A stretch of 64,000 nt of DNA from positions 62,001-126,000 of the forward strand of contig CAUJHV010000012.1 in assembly GCA_963205115.1 (NCBI GenBank), in the 5' to 3' direction. The number at the start of each line of letters is the position of its first letter. Position 1 is the stretch's first letter. This document shows positions 1 through 7,670 of the stretch, in pieces. The notes below the pieces were generated by a model. That model had not been told where the DNA came from, did no database searches, and saw only the letters and a program-made list of their open reading frames with translations. This stretch comes from Pseudomonadota bacterium. GTDB taxonomy: Bacteria; Pseudomonadota; Gammaproteobacteria; Burkholderiales; Burkholderiaceae_C. A program made the translations under genes and the position numbers.

Positions 1-376
1 GCACCTGCTGCGTGTCCAGCGCCGCGGCCAGCCGTGCGGCCGTGGCGGGGCTCATGCGTTCGGCCATAGCCGCCAGCAGCAGGCCGCCATCGCAGCGCGC
101 CAGCAGGCCGGGCTGGGCCACGAGCTGGCCGCGTTGCAGCGTGGCGCCGAGGTCCAGGCCACCCAGCAGGCGTTCGTCGTCGATGTGGCTGGGCATGCGC
201 AGCCAGGGTGTCGATGGTTGCAGCGCCGCGCGCAGCATGGCCAGCCAGGCGTCGCGCCGTGCGTCGGCCGCACCGTGCAGGCGAACGCCGCCCAGGCCCA
301 CGGGATCCATCGCCAGCAGAACGGCAGCCAGCCGGATGTCGGTGGCCGGCTCGGCTGCTGCGGCGTGGTCGCTCAC
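1..376 (-). CDS. bchD: Magnesium chelatase subunit D, N-terminal part (runs off left edge)
   Basis: Only the first ~125 codons are inside the window. The start is a GTG whose last two bases lie in the bchI stop codon (GTGA overlap), so it is translationally coupled to bchI. The translation contains RLLGGLDLGATLQ followed by GLLARCDGGLLLAAMAER, the conserved N-terminal stretch of the AAA+-like D subunit of Mg-chelatase. BchD forms the double-ring ATPase scaffold with BchI that drives Mg insertion into protoporphyrin IX by BchH, the first committed step of bacteriochlorophyll synthesis. No Walker A motif is visible in this stretch, as expected for the degenerate ATPase domain of D subunits. The rest, including the von Willebrand A domain, should lie to the left. 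Confidence 0.85.
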   Translation of the reverse strand, partial: MSDHAAAAEPATDIRLAAVLLAMDPVGLGGVRLHGAADARRDAWLAMLRAALQPSTPWLRMPSHIDDERLLGGLDLGATLQRGQLVAQPGLLARCDGGLLLAAMAERMSPATAARLAAALDTQQV

Positions 377-1398
377 GGCCCGAACATCTCCGCCAGTGCG
401 CGCTCCACGCGCACGCCGGAGCCGGCGTCGTCCAGCGGATTGCGCCGCAGCCGGTGCCGCAGGGCACTGGGCGCCACGCGCCGCAGGTGGGCGTCCGTGG
501 CGGCCTTGTCGCCCTCCAGCGCGGCCAGGGCGCGTGCCGCGCGCATCAGTGTCAATTCGCCCCGCAGACCGTCCGTGCCCAGCGACATGCACAGGCGGGC
601 GCTGCGCTCCAGCAGCGCGTCGTCCACGGTGACCGCGTGCAACTGGCTGCGCGCCGCGCCGATGCGCCGGGCCAGCCGTGCATCGGCCTTTTTCCACTGG
701 TCGATGAAGGCCTGCGGCGCGCGTTCGAAGGCGTCGCGCCGCTTGACGACTTCCACCCGGGTGGCCAGGTCGGTGGGTGTCTTGACCTCCACCGAGAGCC
801 CGAAGCGATCCAGCAGCTGCGGTCGCAGCTCGCCCTCTTCCGGGTTGCCGCTGCCCACCAGCACGAAGCGCGCGGGATGCCGCACCGACAGGCCTTCGCG
901 CTCGACCACGTTTTCGCCCGAGGCGGCCACGTCGATCAGCAGATCGACCAGGTGGTCTTCCAGCAGGTTGACCTCGTCGATGTAGAGGAAGCCGCGGTTG
1001 GCGTGCGCCAGCAGCCCGGGCTCGAAGGCCTTGACGCCTTGCGACAAGGCGCGCTCGAGGTCCAGTGCGCCCACCACGCGGTCTTCGGTGGCACCCAGCG
1101 GCAGGTCCACCACGGGCACGGGAATCTGGTGCGTCCTGGGCTTCTTGCCGGCGCCCTTGAGCGCCGCGCAGTCCGGGCAGCCACCGGACGCCGCCTGCGG
1201 ATCGCAGCCGTACGGGCAGCCCACCACGGCGGTCATGCGCGGCAGCAGCGCGGCCAGCGCGCGCACGGCGGTGGACTTGCCGGTGCCGCGGTCGCCGAAG
1301 ACCAGCACGCCACCCAGGCTGGGGTCCACGGCGGCGATCAGGATGGCCTGCTTCATCTCGTCCTGCCCGACGATGGCGGAGAAGGGGAAGGCGGCCAC
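373..1398 (-). CDS. bchI: Magnesium chelatase ATPase subunit I
   Basis: AAA+ ATPase of Mg-chelatase, about 341 residues, the normal family length. Visible motifs are FPFSAIVGQDEMK at the N terminus, Walker A GDRGTGKST, the cysteine-rich insert CPYGCDP...CPDC typical of proteobacterial BchI, Walker B FLYIDEVNLL and sensor-1 VLVGSGNPEEGELRPQLLDR. An ATG-initiated frame reaches 1515, but homology begins just after 1400. The GTG at 1398 with GAGGT eight bases upstream is preferred; GTG at 1404 is the alternative. It hydrolyses ATP to remodel the I/D complex that activates BchH. It overlaps bchD by the GTGA junction. An inverted repeat resembling a PpsR/CrtJ site lies directly upstream, suggesting oxygen/light control. 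Confidence 0.93.
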   Translation of the reverse strand: MAAFPFSAIVGQDEMKQAILIAAVDPSLGGVLVFGDRGTGKSTAVRALAALLPRMTAVVGCPYGCDPQAASGGCPDCAALKGAGKKPRTHQIPVPVVDLPLGATEDRVVGALDLERALSQGVKAFEPGLLAHANRGFLYIDEVNLLEDHLVDLLIDVAASGENVVEREGLSVRHPARFVLVGSGNPEEGELRPQLLDRFGLSVEVKTPTDLATRVEVVKRRDAFERAPQAFIDQWKKADARLARRIGAARSQLHAVTVDDALLERSARLCMSLGTDGLRGELTLMRAARALAALEGDKAATDAHLRRVAPSALRHRLRRNPLDDAGSGVRVERALAEMFGP

Positions 1399-1415
1399 GA
1401 TCACGACCTCGGGAG

Positions 1416-1433
1416 TGTCAAGTTGACTTGACG
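1416..1433. promoter_or_regulatory. PpsR/CrtJ-like inverted repeat upstream of bchI
   Basis: GTCAAGT-TG-ACTTGAC (1417-1432) is a perfect 7-bp inverted repeat. With its neighbours it reads TGT-N12-ACG, one base short of the TGT-N12-ACA site of the photosynthesis repressor PpsR/CrtJ. A further GTCAAGTC copy follows at 1442-1449. The position 18 bases before the chosen bchI start fits an operator. Assignment to PpsR is inference. Confidence 0.5.
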
Positions 1434-1514
1434 TTAGCACAGTCAAGTCAGACGTGCACCCGATCCTTCGACGCGGCGCTGCGCGCGGTGGCCCGCCACG
1501 CACGGGCGTCGCCA

Positions 1515-1541
1515 AACAAAAAGGCCCCGCATTGCGGGGCC
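1515..1541 (-). terminator. Rho-independent terminator after the cytochrome c gene
   Basis: GGCCCCGC (1523-1530) pairs with GCGGGGCC (1534-1541) around a 3-base loop. On the minus strand the stem is followed by TTTTTGTTT. It lies 25 bases beyond the cytochrome stop codon. Confidence 0.85.
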
Positions 1542-1565
1542 CTTCTACTGGTGTGTCGCGTCAGC

Positions 1566-1868
1566 TTACTTGACGGACATCACCCAGGTCGCCAGCGCCT
1601 TGGCTTCGTCGGCATTGACGTTGGCATTCGGCGGCATCGGCACCGGGCCCCACACGCCAGAACCACCCTTCTGGATCTTCTCGGCCAGCTTGGCGACGGC
1701 GTCCTTGTCCTTGGCGTACTTGGCCGCGACGTCCTTGTAGGACGGGCCCACGAGCTTCTTGTCGGTGGCGTGGCAGGCCAGGCAGTTCTTCTTCTGCGCC
1801 AGGTCGGCATTGGCCAGGGCGGGGCCGGCAATCAGCGCGGCGGAAGCCAGAACAATCAAGCGGATCAT
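1566..1868 (-). CDS. Periplasmic class I c-type cytochrome (c-551/c8 type)
   Basis: A 100-residue monoheme cytochrome. The start ATG at 1868 is preceded by GAGGAAA at good spacing. Residues 1-20 (MIRLIVLASAALIAGPALA) form a Sec signal peptide. The mature protein starts ADLAQKKNCLACHATDKKLVG, giving the CxxCH heme site. The Met ligand is in VPMPPNANV near the C terminus. Length and motif order match small cytochromes c-551/c8, which carry electrons in the periplasm, for example to the photosynthetic reaction centre or terminal oxidases. Next to bchI/bchD, a photosynthetic electron-donor role is attractive but unproven. A terminator follows directly. Confidence 0.88.
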   Translation of the reverse strand: MIRLIVLASAALIAGPALANADLAQKKNCLACHATDKKLVGPSYKDVAAKYAKDKDAVAKLAEKIQKGGSGVWGPVPMPPNANVNADEAKALATWVMSVK

Positions 1869-1970
1869 TGCGTTTTCCTCGGGTTGGTGGGTGTGGCGGT
1901 CAATACTATGGGAGAGAACGTCCAGAGCGACTGGCTGGTTGACCACCCCTAATCATAATGGAGCAGTGAT

Positions 1971-2216
1971 ATGTGGTTCATGATGATCGGATTGGGTTTC
2001 CTCGCCATGAAGCTGGGCGAGGTCGGCCCGGGTGCGCAGTGGTCCTGGTGGATCGTGCTGACACCTTTTGCGCTGGCAGCGGCCTGGTGGTCCTTCGCGG
2101 ACAGCATGGGCATCACCAAGGCGCGTGAAATGCGCAAGATGGACGACAAGCAGGCCGCCCGACGCCAGAAGGCGATGGAAGACCTGGGCCTGGGCGTCAA
2201 GAAGCGCAAGTCCTGA
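1971..2216 (+). CDS. Small Trp-rich membrane protein (TIGR04438-like)
   Basis: An 81-residue protein beginning MWFMMIGLGFLAMK, then a second hydrophobic, Trp-rich stretch (WSWWIVLTPFALAAAWWSF) and a basic, charged C-terminal tail ending VKKRKS. This matches the small Trp-rich proteins (TIGR04438) common in Burkholderiales, whose function is unknown. Two membrane segments with a cytoplasmic charged tail are likely. It diverges from the cytochrome gene and converges on ilvD, whose stop lies 46 bases away. Confidence 0.75.
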   Translation: MWFMMIGLGFLAMKLGEVGPGAQWSWWIVLTPFALAAAWWSFADSMGITKAREMRKMDDKQAARRQKAMEDLGLGVKKRKS

Positions 2217-2261
2217 GCGACCGGGGCCGCGTCGGATGCGCGGCCCAGGCTGCCCGGCGAT

Positions 2262-3938
2262 TCAGTCGCCGTCGAGCACCGCGCCCTTGCTGGCGCTGGA
2301 CGCGTTCTTCGCAAACTTGGCCAGCACGCCGCGGGTGTAGCGCGGCGCGGGCTGCTTCCAGTGGGCGCGCCGCGCCGCGATCTCGCTGTCGGGCACGTTC
2401 AGCTGCAGCTTCAGCTGGTGCGCATCGATGGTGATGGTGTCGCCTTCGTGGATCAGCGCGATCAGCCCGCCTTCGTAGGCTTCGGGCGCCACGTGGCCCA
2501 CCACCATGCCCCAGGTGCCGCCCGAGAAGCGGCCGTCGGTGATCAGGCCCACGCTCTCGCCCAGGCCCTGGCCGATCAGCGCGCCGGTGGGCGCCAGCAT
2601 GTCCGGCATGCCCGGCCCGCCCTTGGGGCCCAGGTAGCGCAGCACCATCACGTCGCCGGCCTTGATCTGGTTGGCCATGATGGCGGCCAGCGCGGATTGC
2701 TCGTCGTCGAACACGCGAGCCGGGCCGGTGATGACCGGGTTCTTCAGGCCGGTGATCTTGGCCACGCAGCCTTCGGGCGAGAGGTTGCCCTTCAGGATGG
2801 CCAAGTGGCCCTCGGCATACATCGGGTTCGACACGGGACGGATGACGTCCTGGTCGGCCCGCAGCGGCGGCAGGTCGGCCAGGTTTTCCGCCACGGTCTT
2901 GCCGGTGATGGTCATGCAGTCGCCGTGCAGCAGGCCGGCGTCCAGCAGCACCTTCATGACGGCCGGGATGCCGCCGGCGCGGTGCAGGTCGATGGCCAGG
3001 TAGCGGCCGCTGGGCTTGAGGTCGCACAGCACCGGCACCTTGCGGCGCACGCGCTCGAAATCGTCGATCGTCCACGCGACGCCGGCCGCATGCGCAATGG
3101 CCAGGAAGTGCAGCACTGCGTTGGTCGAGCCGCCGGTGGCCATGATGACGGCCACGGCGTTTTCGATCGCCTGCTTGGTGACGATGTCGCGCGGCTTCAG
3201 GTCGGCCTTGACGGCTTCAACCAGCACCTTGGCGGCGTGTTCCACCATGCCGACGATTTCGCCCTCGACGTTGGCCATCGTGGACGCGTAGGGCAGGCTC
3301 AGGCCCAGCGCCTCGAAGGCCGAGCTCATGGTGTTGGCGGTGTACATGCCGCCGCAGCTGCCGCTGCCGGGGATGGCGCGGCGCTCGATCTCGCAGAAGT
3401 CGACCTCGGCCATCTTGCCGGCCGAGAACTGGCCCACGGCCTCGAAGACACTGACGATGTTGAGGTCTTCGCCCTTGTACTTGCCCGGCATGATGGTGCC
3501 GCCGTAGATGTAGATCGAGGGCACGTTGGCGCGCAGCATGCCCATCATGCCGCCGGGCATGTTCTTGTCGCAGCCGCCGATGACCATCACGCCGTCCATC
3601 CACTGGCCGCCCACGCAGGTCTCCACGCAATCGGCGATGACCTCGCGCGAGACCAGGCTGTACTTCATGCCCTCGGTGCCCATGGCCATGCCGTCGCTGA
3701 TGGTCGGCGTGCCGAAGATCTGCGGGTTGGCGCCGGCTTCCTTCAGGCCGATCACGGCGGCATCGGCCAGGCGCTGCAGGCCGGAATTGCAGGGCGTGAT
3801 CGTCGAATGGCCGTTGGCCACGCCGATCATCGGCTTGCCGAAGTCGGTCTCCTGGTAGCCCATGCCGTAGTACATGGAGCGGTTGGGCGCGCGGGCGACG
3901 CCTTCGGTGATGTTTCTGGAACGGCGGTTGTAGGCCAC
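2262..3938 (-). CDS. ilvD: Dihydroxy-acid dehydratase
   Basis: IlvD/Edd-family Fe-S dehydratase, about 558 residues, the normal length. It converts 2,3-dihydroxy-isovalerate and -3-methylvalerate to the 2-keto acids in valine and isoleucine synthesis. Motifs include [25 protein letters not shown] and [13 protein letters not shown], whose cysteines bind the cluster, and [15 protein letters not shown] near the C terminus. An ATG frame continues upstream to 3998, but the GTG at 3938 ([13 protein letters not shown]) has AGGAGAAGA upstream and matches the family N terminus. It is transcribed divergently from lgt with ~130 bases between them. No leader peptide or attenuator was seen. Confidence 0.95.
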   Translation of the reverse strand: MAYNRRSRNITEGVARAPNRSMYYGMGYQETDFGKPMIGVANGHSTITPCNSGLQRLADAAVIGLKEAGANPQIFGTPTISDGMAMGTEGMKYSLVSREVIADCVETCVGGQWMDGVMVIGGCDKNMPGGMMGMLRANVPSIYIYGGTIMPGKYKGEDLNIVSVFEAVGQFSAGKMAEVDFCEIERRAIPGSGSCGGMYTANTMSSAFEALGLSLPYASTMANVEGEIVGMVEHAAKVLVEAVKADLKPRDIVTKQAIENAVAVIMATGGSTNAVLHFLAIAHAAGVAWTIDDFERVRRKVPVLCDLKPSGRYLAIDLHRAGGIPAVMKVLLDAGLLHGDCMTITGKTVAENLADLPPLRADQDVIRPVSNPMYAEGHLAILKGNLSPEGCVAKITGLKNPVITGPARVFDDEQSALAAIMANQIKAGDVMVLRYLGPKGGPGMPDMLAPTGALIGQGLGESVGLITDGRFSGGTWGMVVGHVAPEAYEGGLIALIHEGDTITIDAHQLKLQLNVPDSEIAARRAHWKQPAPRYTRGVLAKFAKNASSASKGAVLDGD

Positions 3939-4066
3939 GGTCTCTTCTCCTGATGTCTTCGAATCCCGATTCGCCACTGTAGCGCGGCTGGCAAGCACCC
4001 CCGACGGGTGGACAATGCGGCCCGAGGGTGCGCCAGGAAGGTGCGCCGCGCAGAAGAGGCGACCCG

Positions 4067-4867
4067 ATGCTGGTGCATCCGCAGTTCGACCCGGTGGCCA
4101 TTGCCATTGGTCCGATTCAAATCCATTGGTATGGCCTGACCTACCTCGTGGCGTTCGGGCTGTTCCTGTGGCTGGCCAAGCTGCGGGTGCGCATGCCGCA
4201 GTTCCGCCAGACGGGCTGGTCGCAGCGCGATGTCGAGGACCTGCTGTTCTTCGGGGTGATGGGTGTCATCCTGGGCGGACGGCTGGGCTACACGCTGTTC
4301 TACAAATCGGGCTACTACCTGTCGCACCCGCTGGAAATCCTGATGGTGTGGAAAGGCGGCATGTCCTTCCACGGCGGCTTGCTGGGCGTGATCGTGGCGA
4401 TGGCGGTGTTCGCGCGCATGCGGGACCGGCCTTTCCTCAACGTCACGGACCTGATCGCCCCGTGCGTGCCCACGGGCCTGGCCGCCGGGCGTATCGGCAA
4501 CTTCATCAACGGCGAGCTGTGGGGCCGCGCGGCGGACCCGTCGCTGCCCTGGGCGATGGTCTTTCCGCAATCGGGCACCAACATCCCCCGGCACCCGTCG
4601 CAGATTTACCAGTTCCTGCTGGAAGGCATGCTGCTGTTCGTCCTGCTGTGGTGGTACGCGCGCAAACCGCGCAGCCTGGGCCGTGTGTCGGGCGCTTTCC
4701 TGCTTGGCTACGGCTTCTTCCGGATCATTGCCGAATACTTCCGCGAGCCCGACAGCTTCCTGGGTTTCCTGGCGCTGGGGCTGACGATGGGCCAATGGCT
4801 GTCCCTGCCGATGCTGGTGGTGGGCGGCTGGCTGCTGTGGCGGCCGGTGCGCGAGACCTTCCGCTGA
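4067..4867 (+). CDS. lgt: Prolipoprotein diacylglyceryl transferase
   Basis: An inner-membrane enzyme of about 266 residues that transfers diacylglycerol from phosphatidylglycerol to the lipobox cysteine of prolipoproteins. The diagnostic signature [14 protein letters not shown] is present, as are [10 protein letters not shown] and the C-terminal [16 protein letters not shown]. Seven membrane segments fit the hydrophobicity. The ATG at 4067 is chosen over an in-frame ATG at 4028 because AGAAGAGG precedes it and homology starts at [12 protein letters not shown]. dnaQ follows 26 bases after the stop. Confidence 0.95.
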   Translation: MLVHPQFDPVAIAIGPIQIHWYGLTYLVAFGLFLWLAKLRVRMPQFRQTGWSQRDVEDLLFFGVMGVILGGRLGYTLFYKSGYYLSHPLEILMVWKGGMSFHGGLLGVIVAMAVFARMRDRPFLNVTDLIAPCVPTGLAAGRIGNFINGELWGRAADPSLPWAMVFPQSGTNIPRHPSQIYQFLLEGMLLFVLLWWYARKPRSLGRVSGAFLLGYGFFRIIAEYFREPDSFLGFLALGLTMGQWLSLPMLVVGGWLLWRPVRETFR

Positions 4868-4893
4868 ACAACCCCGTCAGACATCCGCCCGCC

Positions 4894-5604
4894 ATGCGAC
4901 AGATCTTCCTGGATACCGAAACCACCGGCCTGTCGGCCGACGCGGGCGACCGCATCGTCGAGATCGGCTGCATCGAGATGGTCAACCGGCGCCTGACGGG
5001 CCGCACGCTGCACCACTACATCAACCCCGAGCGTGCCAGCCACCCGGACGCGCAGAAGGTCCACGGCCTGACCGAGCAGTTCCTGTCCGACAAGCCGCGG
5101 TTTGCCGAACTGGCCGAGGAGATCACCGAGTTCCTGGCCGGCGCGGAAGTCATCATCCACAACGCCGCCTTCGACGTCGGCTTCCTGGATGCGGAATTCC
5201 GGCGCGCGGGCAAGGGCCCGACGGCCCAGCTGGTCGACAAGATCACCGACTCGCTGCTGATGGCGCGCGAGATGTTTCCCGGCAAGGCCAATTCGCTGGA
5301 CGCGCTGTGCCGCCGCCTGGAAGTCGACAACTCGCACCGCGAGCTGCACGGCGCGCTGCTCGATGCGGGGCTGCTGTCCGAGGTCTACATCCGCCTGACA
5401 CGCGGCCAGGAGACCCTGGTCATCGACGAACACGGCCCCTCGCAGGGTGCCGATTCGGCCAGCGGGCCGGCGGATTTCAGCGCCTTCGTGCTGCCCGTGA
5501 TCGCGCCCACGGCCGACGAATGCGCCGCGCACGACAAGCTGCTGGGCGATCTCGACAAGGCCAGCGGCGGCAAGACGATCTGGCGCCAGGCGATGCCGGC
5601 TTGA
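4894..5604 (+). CDS. dnaQ: DNA polymerase III epsilon subunit (3'-5' proofreading exonuclease)
   Basis: A 236-residue DEDDh exonuclease. Exo I is FLDTETTGL, Exo II is IIHNAAFDVGFLDAEF, and Exo III is HRELHGALLDAGLLSEVY with the catalytic His and Asp. The C-terminal extension (from about residue 180) ends GGKTIWRQAMPA, as in epsilon subunits that bind the polymerase alpha subunit. It removes misincorporated bases during replication. It sits between lgt and tRNA-Val. Confidence 0.95.
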   Translation: MRQIFLDTETTGLSADAGDRIVEIGCIEMVNRRLTGRTLHHYINPERASHPDAQKVHGLTEQFLSDKPRFAELAEEITEFLAGAEVIIHNAAFDVGFLDAEFRRAGKGPTAQLVDKITDSLLMAREMFPGKANSLDALCRRLEVDNSHRELHGALLDAGLLSEVYIRLTRGQETLVIDEHGPSQGADSASGPADFSAFVLPVIAPTADECAAHDKLLGDLDKASGGKTIWRQAMPA

Positions 5605-5679
5605 TGCCGCCAGGCGTCCCGCTTGCACCCCTTGCATTCGAGGAACGCGGGGCGGCCCGGCGACCGCTCGAGCTCATGG

Positions 5680-5685
5680 CATAAT
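5680..5685 (+). promoter_or_regulatory. Probable -10 element of the tRNA-Val promoter
   Basis: CATAAT followed by a GC-rich discriminator (GCGCGC), 36 bases before the mature tRNA 5' end, as is usual for stable RNA promoters. No good -35 is visible at 17 bases. Confidence 0.4.
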
Positions 5686-5721
5686 GCGCGCTTTCCGTCG
5701 CCGGCCAACGGCCTGGCGAAC

Positions 5722-5796
5722 GGGCGGTTAGCTCAGCGGTAGAGCACTGCCTTCACACGGCAGGGGTCGCAGGTTCGAACCCTGCACCGCCCACCA
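5722..5796 (+). tRNA. tRNA-Val (anticodon CAC)
   Basis: Complete cloverleaf of 75 bases. The acceptor arms GGGCGGT/ACCGCCC pair over 7 bp. The D arm contains TAGCTCAGCGGTAGAGCA. The anticodon stem CTGCC/GGCAG encloses loop TTCACAC with anticodon CAC. The T arm contains GGTTCGAACC and a genomically encoded CCA end is present. It reads GUG codons. Confidence 0.97.
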
Positions 5797-5812
5797 GGAA
5801 AATCAAGCACTT

Positions 5813-5839
5813 ACGCCACCTTCGGGTGGCGTTTGCGTT
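5813..5839 (+). terminator. Terminator after tRNA-Val
   Basis: ACGCCACC-TTCG-GGTGGCGT is a perfect 8-bp stem with a stable TTCG tetraloop, followed by TTGCGTTT. It lies 16 bases after the tRNA. Confidence 0.8.
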
Positions 5840-5893
5840 TGTGGTGTACCCGGCTGGTGAAAAGTTGGCCGGTCACGCGCGGACACCGGGCCT

Positions 5894-7441
5894 TCACTGG
5901 CCCTGCGTCTCCGCCCCGTCAGGGCGATCCTCGATCAGCGCCTCCAGCGCCTCGAACGAGTCGATGCGCTGCGCATCGGCGTCGTGCACGAGGTTCGGCG
6001 CCTTCGGGTCGATCACGAAGGCGCGGTCCGCCTCCTGCAGCATCGGCAGGTCGTTGGCGTTGTCGCCCACGGCCCAGATCTCCTCCAGGCGCGGCTCCGC
6101 CGGGTCCAGGCGGAAGCGCTGCACGACGTGTTGCTTGCCCGGTGGCCCGCCGCTCGTCGCATCCAGCGGCATGAAGGCCTCGTTCAGCCGCAGTTCGCCG
6201 TTGCAGACGTCGCCGTCGAACTGCAGCGTGTGGGCCAGCGCGAAGTCGGCAAAGATGCGCCGCCGCAGGATCTCCGCCGCGATGAAGTAGCTGTCGCTGA
6301 CCAGGCCCACCATGAACCCGGCCCGGCGCAGCTGGTTCACGCAGGACACCACGCCCGCACGGATCGCCAGCGTGCGCGCCACCTGCTCGAACTGCCGCCG
6401 GTGCACGAACTTGAACAGGCCGGCGATGTGCGCGCCGCGGCTGGTGTCATCGTCCGTGCTGTCCAGCCATTTGGCGAGTTGGGCCTCGCGGCCGGTGGCC
6501 CGCGCCAGTTCCACGACATAGCGGTCGGGTGTGACCGTGCCGTCCATGTCCAGCAGCACGAGCCGGGTACGTCCGCGGCGGCGGGTGAGGCTGTAGTCCA
6601 GCGTGGCCGTGGCCTGGCGCTGCGTCTCGTACATCGCGGCGATCTGCTCCACATGCAGGCGTCCGGCGGCACGGGCCCGCGCGTAGATCACGCGCGAGAC
6701 CTCGTTGGCCATGACGGTGAGGTCCAGCAGCGGCTGGCTGTCGTGTTCCAGGCTGCCGATGTCCACTTCCGCCAGTCGCGCGCCGGCCCGGTGGGCGTCC
6801 AGCAGCAGGCCGATGTCCACGCCGTAGCCGTCCTCGAAGTGCAGGGCGGACAGCAGCCCGGCGCGGGCGGCGATCATGCCGCCCAGCGGCTGGGCGAAGC
6901 GGGCCAGTTCCGGGAAGAAGACCTTGATCATCGGTTTGGCCGTCAGCTCGGTCACGCGGCCGCCGCCGCGGCCGAAGCAGGCCTTGACGAAATCGGCCTC
7001 GCCCTGCACCAGCGGCCAGCACAGGTCGGTCACGATGTGTTCGCGCAGGCCCGAGAGGTCGCCGTCCAGATAGACGACGAGATCGCAGCGTGCCGCGTGC
7101 AGGCCGTCGCGCATCGACGCACCCTTGCCCAGCATGGTGCTGGTGATCACCACGGCACCGGCCTCGCGCGCCAGCACGACCGTGTCGTCGATGGAACTGT
7201 CGTCGACGACGATCACCTCGGCCGTCGCGGGGTCGGCCAGCGCGTGGCGCACCACCTGGGCGATGCGCGCGGCTTCGTTCAGGGCAGGAATCACGACGGT
7301 CGCGCAGGCCAGAACCGGCGCCGGCAGTGCGTCAGGCGGCCGCTGCTGGGGAACCCGGGCCGTACGTGCGCGCACCGCCTGGCGCAGACGGCCCCATTGC
7401 GAACCGAGCCAGGACCGCAGCTTTTGAGTCGTCGTCATCAT
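5894..7441 (-). CDS. Fused GT81-type glycosyltransferase and HAD phosphatase (putative glucosyl-3-phosphoglycerate synthase/phosphatase)
   Basis: A two-domain soluble protein of about 515 residues. Residues ~45-290 are a GT-A glycosyltransferase (TVVIPALNEAARI, VIVVDDSSIDDT, VVYLDGDL). The motif GGGRVTELTAKP closely resembles the GT81 glucosyl-3-phosphoglycerate synthase hallmark. Residues ~315-500 are a HAD-IB phosphatase (LVLLDMDGTVT, GLVSDSYF, VGDNANDLPML). The arrangement resembles the synthase/phosphatase fusions of the mannosylglycerate pathway, so one protein could make a phosphorylated glycosylglycerate and dephosphorylate it to a compatible solute. Start ATG 7441 has GAAAGG upstream; an ATG follows immediately at 7438. 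It closes a membrane-transport operon. The sugar donor and acceptor are inferred, not shown. Confidence 0.75.
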   Translation of the reverse strand: MMTTTQKLRSWLGSQWGRLRQAVRARTARVPQQRPPDALPAPVLACATVVIPALNEAARIAQVVRHALADPATAEVIVVDDSSIDDTVVLAREAGAVVITSTMLGKGASMRDGLHAARCDLVVYLDGDLSGLREHIVTDLCWPLVQGEADFVKACFGRGGGRVTELTAKPMIKVFFPELARFAQPLGGMIAARAGLLSALHFEDGYGVDIGLLLDAHRAGARLAEVDIGSLEHDSQPLLDLTVMANEVSRVIYARARAAGRLHVEQIAAMYETQRQATATLDYSLTRRRGRTRLVLLDMDGTVTPDRYVVELARATGREAQLAKWLDSTDDDTSRGAHIAGLFKFVHRRQFEQVARTLAIRAGVVSCVNQLRRAGFMVGLVSDSYFIAAEILRRRIFADFALAHTLQFDGDVCNGELRLNEAFMPLDATSGGPPGKQHVVQRFRLDPAEPRLEEIWAVGDNANDLPMLQEADRAFVIDPKAPNLVHDADAQRIDSFEALEALIEDRPDGAETQGQ

Positions 7442-7484
7442 GGCCTTTCGTGCGGGGATGGATGCGTGCCGGCCGCACGCAGCT

Positions 7485-7661
7485 TCACGGCTGGCGCGGC
7501 GGCGCGGCGATGCGCCCGGACCTCCCGCGGCAGCGCCGTCGAAGGGCGTGCCCCGCCAGCGCCAGTGCGGCGATGGCAAAGGGCAGCACCTGCAGGAACA
7601 CAAAATCGGCCGGGGTACTGTCCCACCAGGTCGACCAGGCTGCGAGCACCACGTCGATCAT
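7485..7661 (-). CDS. Small single-pass membrane protein (58 aa), unknown
   Basis: A 58-codon ORF with AGGAGA seven bases before its ATG, starting 9 bases after the antiporter stop. It begins MIDVVLAAWSTWWDS, then a hydrophobic helix (VFLQVLPFAIAALALAG) and a basic Arg-rich tail. Position and ribosome-binding site suggest a real product. It may be an accessory peptide of the upstream transporter. No family recognised. Confidence 0.5.
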   Translation of the reverse strand: MIDVVLAAWSTWWDSTPADFVFLQVLPFAIAALALAGHALRRRCRGRSGRIAAPPRQP

Positions 7662-7670
7662 GTTCGTCTC

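Noticed and set aside
2361..3953. 530-codon plus-strand frame opposite ilvD
   Set aside because: Antisense shadow; the minus strand has full IlvD motifs and the plus product is His/Gly/Val-rich without any family motif.
3939..4066. Branched-chain amino acid leader peptide or riboswitch before ilvD
   Set aside because: No run of Ile/Val/Leu codons or attenuator hairpins was found in the ilvD-lgt gap.
5722..5796. tRNA-Val as an integration site for an island
   Set aside because: No integrase gene and no second copy of the tRNA 3' end were seen in the window.
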